A stretch of 64,000 bases of DNA, from the NCBI RefSeq assembly GCF_964030965.1, contig NZ_OZ034999.1, forward strand, positions 1,798,001-1,862,000. Reading direction: 5' to 3'. Positions within the stretch are counted from its first letter, which is position 1. The number at the start of each line of letters is the position of its first letter. Source of the stretch: Spiroplasma endosymbiont of Amphimallon solstitiale. Lineage in GTDB: Bacteria; Bacillota_I; Bacilli_A; Mycoplasmatales; VBWQ01. The notes under the pieces are model-generated. The model was not told where the DNA came from. It saw only the letters and a program-made list of their open reading frames with translations, and ran no database searches. The translations under genes were made by a program, and so were the position numbers. Positions 60,451 to 64,000 of the stretch are shown in pieces.

Positions 60451-60613
60451 CTTTAATTTTGTAGAAAAGTAATGATACATGATAAAGTGTTATTTTTAGA
60501 GAATTTTTACACTAAATAATGTTACTTTTAACAAATTTTTAATTAAAAATAATATTTTAAGTGTAAATTGATGAATAATTTTTGGTCATCCATACTTTTC
60601 TACATAATTAAAA
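60451..60613 (-). repeat. MITE copy 14
   Basis: 163 bp with duplication GAAAATAC, the same 8 bases as the IS1595 target at 55262, though in another gene. Confidence 0.95.
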
Positions 60614-61397
60614 GAAAATACTGAACGTGATTATTATACAAAACTAGAAACTAATAATTTATTAGATAAAAAACAAGATAAATTATCTTTAATTAAAGAA
60701 GATATTACTTATAAAGTTTTACAATATAAAGAATTAGGAACTGGTTTATTTACGGGTGATTTAGATATTCCACCAACTAAATTTATTAAACAATGAATTA
60801 AAGATAGTGGTGGTGGAGTTGACCCAACTAAATATTATACAAAACCAGAAATTGATAAAAAATTAGAAGACACAGAAAAAAGTTTCCAGTAGCATTTCAA
60901 TTGAATGCTGTAAGTCAAGAAATCCCTAATTTAGAAACTATTAATAAAACTGTTGCTGGTGCTATTAATGAAAATAAAGCAAATATTGATAAAAAACAAG
61001 ATAAAGAAATATGAAAAGTAATAAGTAAAAGTAAAAATAATCGTGAATGAGATACGTTTGAAATTAATTTTAATACTGTATATAGAGTAATTATAACATT
61101 AGATGAATTACCAGTAAATCAAGCAAATATAAAGCATAAAGTAGAATTTAAAACTGGTAATTATTTAGGTGGAGATTATTTACTTGCAAAATTTAAAATT
61201 AAAGATGAAGATGTAATATTAACTTTAACTGTTAGAGAAAGTAGTTTTAATTGTAGTTTATATTTAAAATGTGGAGATATTAATTATGGTGCTATTCTTT
61301 CATTAGAAGAATTACAAAATACAATTAAAGTTGATGTTACACCAAAAATAAAAATTAATTCAAAAAGTTTAGAAACAAATGAAGTTGAAGAAAATTG

Positions 61398-61560
61398 CTT
61401 TAATTTTGTAGAAAAGTAATGATACATGATAAAGTGTTATTTTTAGAGAATTTTTACACTAAATAATGTTACTTTTAACAAATTTTTAATTAAAAATAAT
61501 ATTTTAAGTGTAAATTGATGAATAATTTTTGGTCATCCATACTTTTCTACATAATTAAAA
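61398..61560 (-). repeat. MITE copy 15
   Basis: 163 bp with duplication GAAAATTG. Absent from the matching site in the other arm, so it inserted after the arms separated. Confidence 0.95.
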
Positions 61561-61921
61561 GAAAATTGTTGAGATATTGAATTACCAAATAATCCAACAC
61601 CAAGTCCAAGTGGTTCAAACTGAAAAGAAGTAGGAATAAAAGAAAAAAATAAATGAAATAATTGACAAATTACTTATTATTTTATAGTTAATAAACATTA
61701 TAGAGTTTATTATTCTTGAAGTATATATAATCCAGTTTATACTATTCAAGAATTTATTATAACGAATAACAAAATTGCTGGTGTACCAATACAAACCTTT
61801 AATGATAGTGTTAATATAGTAATTTTATCAGTTCAACATGCTAAATTGATTACTATTTATAGTGGAAAAGGTAATTTAAAAGGTAATGTATGAAAATTAG
61901 AAGAATTACAGGAATAATATT

Positions 61922-62044
61922 ATGTTTTTTAAAATTATAAAAATTATTTTAGGTTTAATTGGAGTAATTCTATCATCAGCAACTGCTGGTTTAATTATAT
62001 TTATTATTGTAAAAATTATATTAAAAATTAATCAAATATTTTAA
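61922..62044 (+). CDS. 40-aa single-span membrane protein, copy 2
   Basis: MFFKIIKIILGLIGVILSSA and onward. It has a few conservative changes from the copy at 51124-51246 and the same place between fibre and portal-like genes. Confidence 0.6.
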   Translation: MFFKIIKIILGLIGVILSSATAGLIIFIIVKIILKINQIF

Positions 62045-62061
62045 GAAAGGGGATGAATATT

Positions 62062-63345
62062 ATGTTAAGTTTATTTAAAAGAAAAGATAAAACAAATATT
62101 AATGATAATCAAAGTGAAAAATTAAAATTTTTAACTAATAAAAATAAAAGTACACATGCTTCTATTTTAAATTATTTTGGTTTTAATGATTTTAACCATG
62201 AAACTTATTTTACTGATTTTGTAGCAGAAAATAATTTTAATTATGTAGAAAAGTATGGATGACCAAAAATTATTCATCAATTTACACTTAAAATATTATT
62301 TTTAATTAAAAATTTGTTAAAAGTAACATTATTTAGTGTAAAAATTCTCTAAAAATAACACTTTATCATGTATCATTACTTTTCTACAAAATTAAAGGAA
62401 AATAATGCTAATTTATATAATGCTCCATTAGATATTAATAATGAAACTATTAAACAATATTTAATTCAACAAGATTTTTATAGAAAAAATTGAAATTCTA
62501 TTTTTAAGTTAAGTAAATTAGGAATTAGTGGTTATTTAATTTATATTGCAAATGATAATTTATATTTTCAAGTAGTTGATATACAACAAAGAGTTTATGA
62601 TATTACTGGTAAATTAATTCAATGTACTATTTTTTATGATAATTATGAACAAAATGCACAAACTGTAAGATTATTTGAAGTTTATACATTAAATAATGAA
62701 CAAGTAATAATTAATCGTGCAATTTACAGTATTAGTGATAATAAAAAACAATTTCCATTAGATTTTAAATCATTTATTACTAATCCAAATTTAGAACAAG
62801 AACAAACATTAAATATTAATTATATTCCAATAGTAATTATGAGAAATAAAGCAAATGAATTAGCAGATTGTAATAAAGTAATGGATAAAATTAAAGCATT
62901 AGATGTTATTTATGAACAAATTGTTTTAGATACCATTTTAAATTCACCTAAATTTATATTTAGTCAAACTTATGGTAATGTTCAATCAACATTAGAAGAA
63001 GCAGTAAGAACATTAGTTACTAAAAACTACATATTTAAAAGTGGTGGAGATAATAATGAACAAAACGAAAATATCAATATGACAAATAGTAATTTTAAAG
63101 GTAAAAATTTAACTGATATATACGATTGAAATGTTAATGAAATATCTAAACGTTGTGGTATTCATATACCAAGTCAAAAGAAATCTGCACAACAATCAGT
63201 TCCCGAAAGTACAGCAGTAAATATTTCAACTATTAATTACATTGAACAAAAATTATGACAATTTAATATTGATATTCTTAAATTTATTCAAATATTAGTA
63301 AGCGTAGATAAAGATTTATTGGGAGCGTATCGAAGATGTCAATAA
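62062..63345 (+). pseudogene. Second phage portal-like protein, copy 2, MITE-interrupted and truncated
   Basis: Starts MLSLFKRKDKTNINDNQ at 62062; AAAGGGG nine bases upstream favours this ATG over the one at 62053. MITE copy 16 lies at the same codon as in copy 1. Homology to copy 1 ends after SVDKDLL at about 63321; a short foreign tail (GAYRRCQ) follows to TAA at 63343. Confidence 0.65.
62235..62397 (+). repeat. MITE copy 16
   Basis: 163 bp with duplication GAAAATAA. Same site and orientation relative to the gene as MITE copy 8. Confidence 0.95.
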
Positions 63346-63403
63346 CTAAAAAGTTTTAAAAATAGCTCCTTTCTTTTTTAAACCCTTAAATTAAAAATAA
63401 ATG

Positions 63404-63438
63404 ACAAAAGACGAGAATAAAATTCTTGTCTTTTTTTG
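63404..63438. terminator. Terminator past the second prophage arm
   Basis: AAAAGACGAGAAT and ATTCTTGTCTTTTTTT pair around a short A loop with one G-T pair. The T-run follows on the plus strand, with an A-run on the other side for minus-strand use. Confidence 0.75.
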
Positions 63439-63764
63439 TAATTGTAAAATTTTAAAATTTTTATTATTAACACTCTTTAAATATCTACTACACGCAGTGA
63501 CCAAGTAGGAGAAAGTTAATAATTAATAATCTTCTTTAACACTATTATCAACACGTGTTAGGGAATTAAAAAAGTGAACTACAACACAGTTGTTAAAAAT
63601 AGTAGCTAGAGCATGTGGACTTGCATGGATAAATAAAAAGTGGAGTGATACCTAATAAAATATACTAACCATTTAATGGTAATTCTTGGGGTGGGAGCGA
63701 ATTGGAAACTAGTATATATAGACCTACTAGGGAACCTACTATATTAATTCTATTCTTTATTTAA

Positions 63765-63798
63765 CCAACCTTGCCACTCCCCAGTGAGCAAGTGTTGG
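63765..63798 (+). terminator. Strong Rho-independent terminator
   Basis: The stem is CCAAC, CTTGC, CACT paired with AGTG, GCAAG, GTTGG with two single-base bulges, and the loop is CCCC. It is followed by TTTTATTTTTTATTTTTTTT. No gene is recognised directly upstream. Confidence 0.8.
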
Positions 63799-64000
63799 TT
63801 TTATTTTTTATTTTTTTTGAAAAAATTTTTGGGCGAGAAAATAAATTTCAAACTTGTAAAAAAAATTGAGCGGTGCCGGTTCAATTAAAATATTAATTTA
63901 TTAAACATAAATTAAATAAATATTGAATCGAATGCCTCGATTTCTTTTTAAAATTTCACAATTTATTTTTGAGCCCAGTTTTCATGGAATGAATAAAACT

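Larger units (their letters stand above)
59984..61917 (+). pseudogene. Phage fibre-like protein, copy 2
   Basis: The 5' end is lost at MITE copy 13. The frame reads coiled-coil-rich KLLENKVDINKQNIDDIKNN, then repeated fibre motifs YYTKLETNNLLDKKQDKLS and YYTKPEIDKKLEDTEKS. YYTK-EID and KKQDK repeats are common in phage fibres. A frameshift near 60885 precedes PVAFQLNAVSQEIPNLE. The C-terminal 300 residues match copy 1 at 51251-51943. MITE copies 14 and 15 interrupt it. A virion appendage binding the host is likely. Confidence 0.7.
63346..64000. other. Non-coding, hairpin-rich region
   Basis: 655 bases with no convincing gene on either strand. Several short self-complementary segments occur: AACACGTGTT (about 63552), ACAACACAGTTGT, ACCATTTAATGGT and two strong terminators. 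Local GC-rich words such as GGGGTGGGAGCG are unlike the coding DNA around. It may be a phage intergenic region or a structured RNA. Confidence 0.5.

Noticed and set aside
63641-63745. Short GTG-started frame with GGG and GCG codons
   Set aside because: No ribosome site, codon use unlike other genes, uses TGG for Trp, and overlaps hairpin-forming sequence.

Overview
The window is chromosomal DNA of a mollicute, most likely a Spiroplasma. It is extremely AT-rich. UGA is read as tryptophan: intact housekeeping genes such as tpiA, nagA, argS and pyrG are continuous only if TGA is sense. Phage and insertion-sequence density is very high. The species cannot be named from sequence alone.

Layout. 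(1) 1-4.8 kb, minus strand: nagA, nagB, tpiA, an alanyl-tRNA-synthetase-like gene and gpmI, closely spaced and probably one amino-sugar/glycolysis operon. (2) 4.8-23.3 kb: accessory DNA made of nested insertion sequences (IS5, IS30, IS256, IS3 types) around a tRNA-Phe, a small unknown gene, a recT remnant, and decayed tailed-phage genes (terminase, portal, a large structural protein). (3) 23.3-41.3 kb: the conserved block. It holds an ftsK fragment, rpiB-glyA, a PPC-domain gene, fba, rpoE-pyrG, argS, an HD-domain hydrolase with a HEPN-like neighbour, gltX, three four-helix membrane proteins and ychF, then a decayed gene. (4) 41.3-45.7 kb: a shredded ISLre2 transposase holding IS30, IS5 and MITE insertions. 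(5) 46-63.3 kb: two head-to-head remnants of a second tailed-phage module (scaffold, major capsid, fibre, small membrane protein, portal-like, collar-like), broken by IS elements and MITEs. (6) 63.35-64 kb: non-coding, hairpin-rich DNA.

The most notable feature is a 163-bp MITE family (16 copies) sharing terminal repeats and 8-bp target duplications with one full IS1595-type element at 55270-56410. Target duplications mostly begin GAA or GAT, usually aligned with a codon of the interrupted gene. Most insertions therefore enter their host frame in the same phase, adding a fixed short tail. In one orientation they also offer an in-phase ATG to the downstream half.

Rearrangement history can be read directly: IS256 inside IS5 inside IS256; IS30 carrying a MITE inside another MITE inside ISLre2; the same MITE at the same site in both prophage arms; and two IS5 copies carrying the same MITE at the same position.
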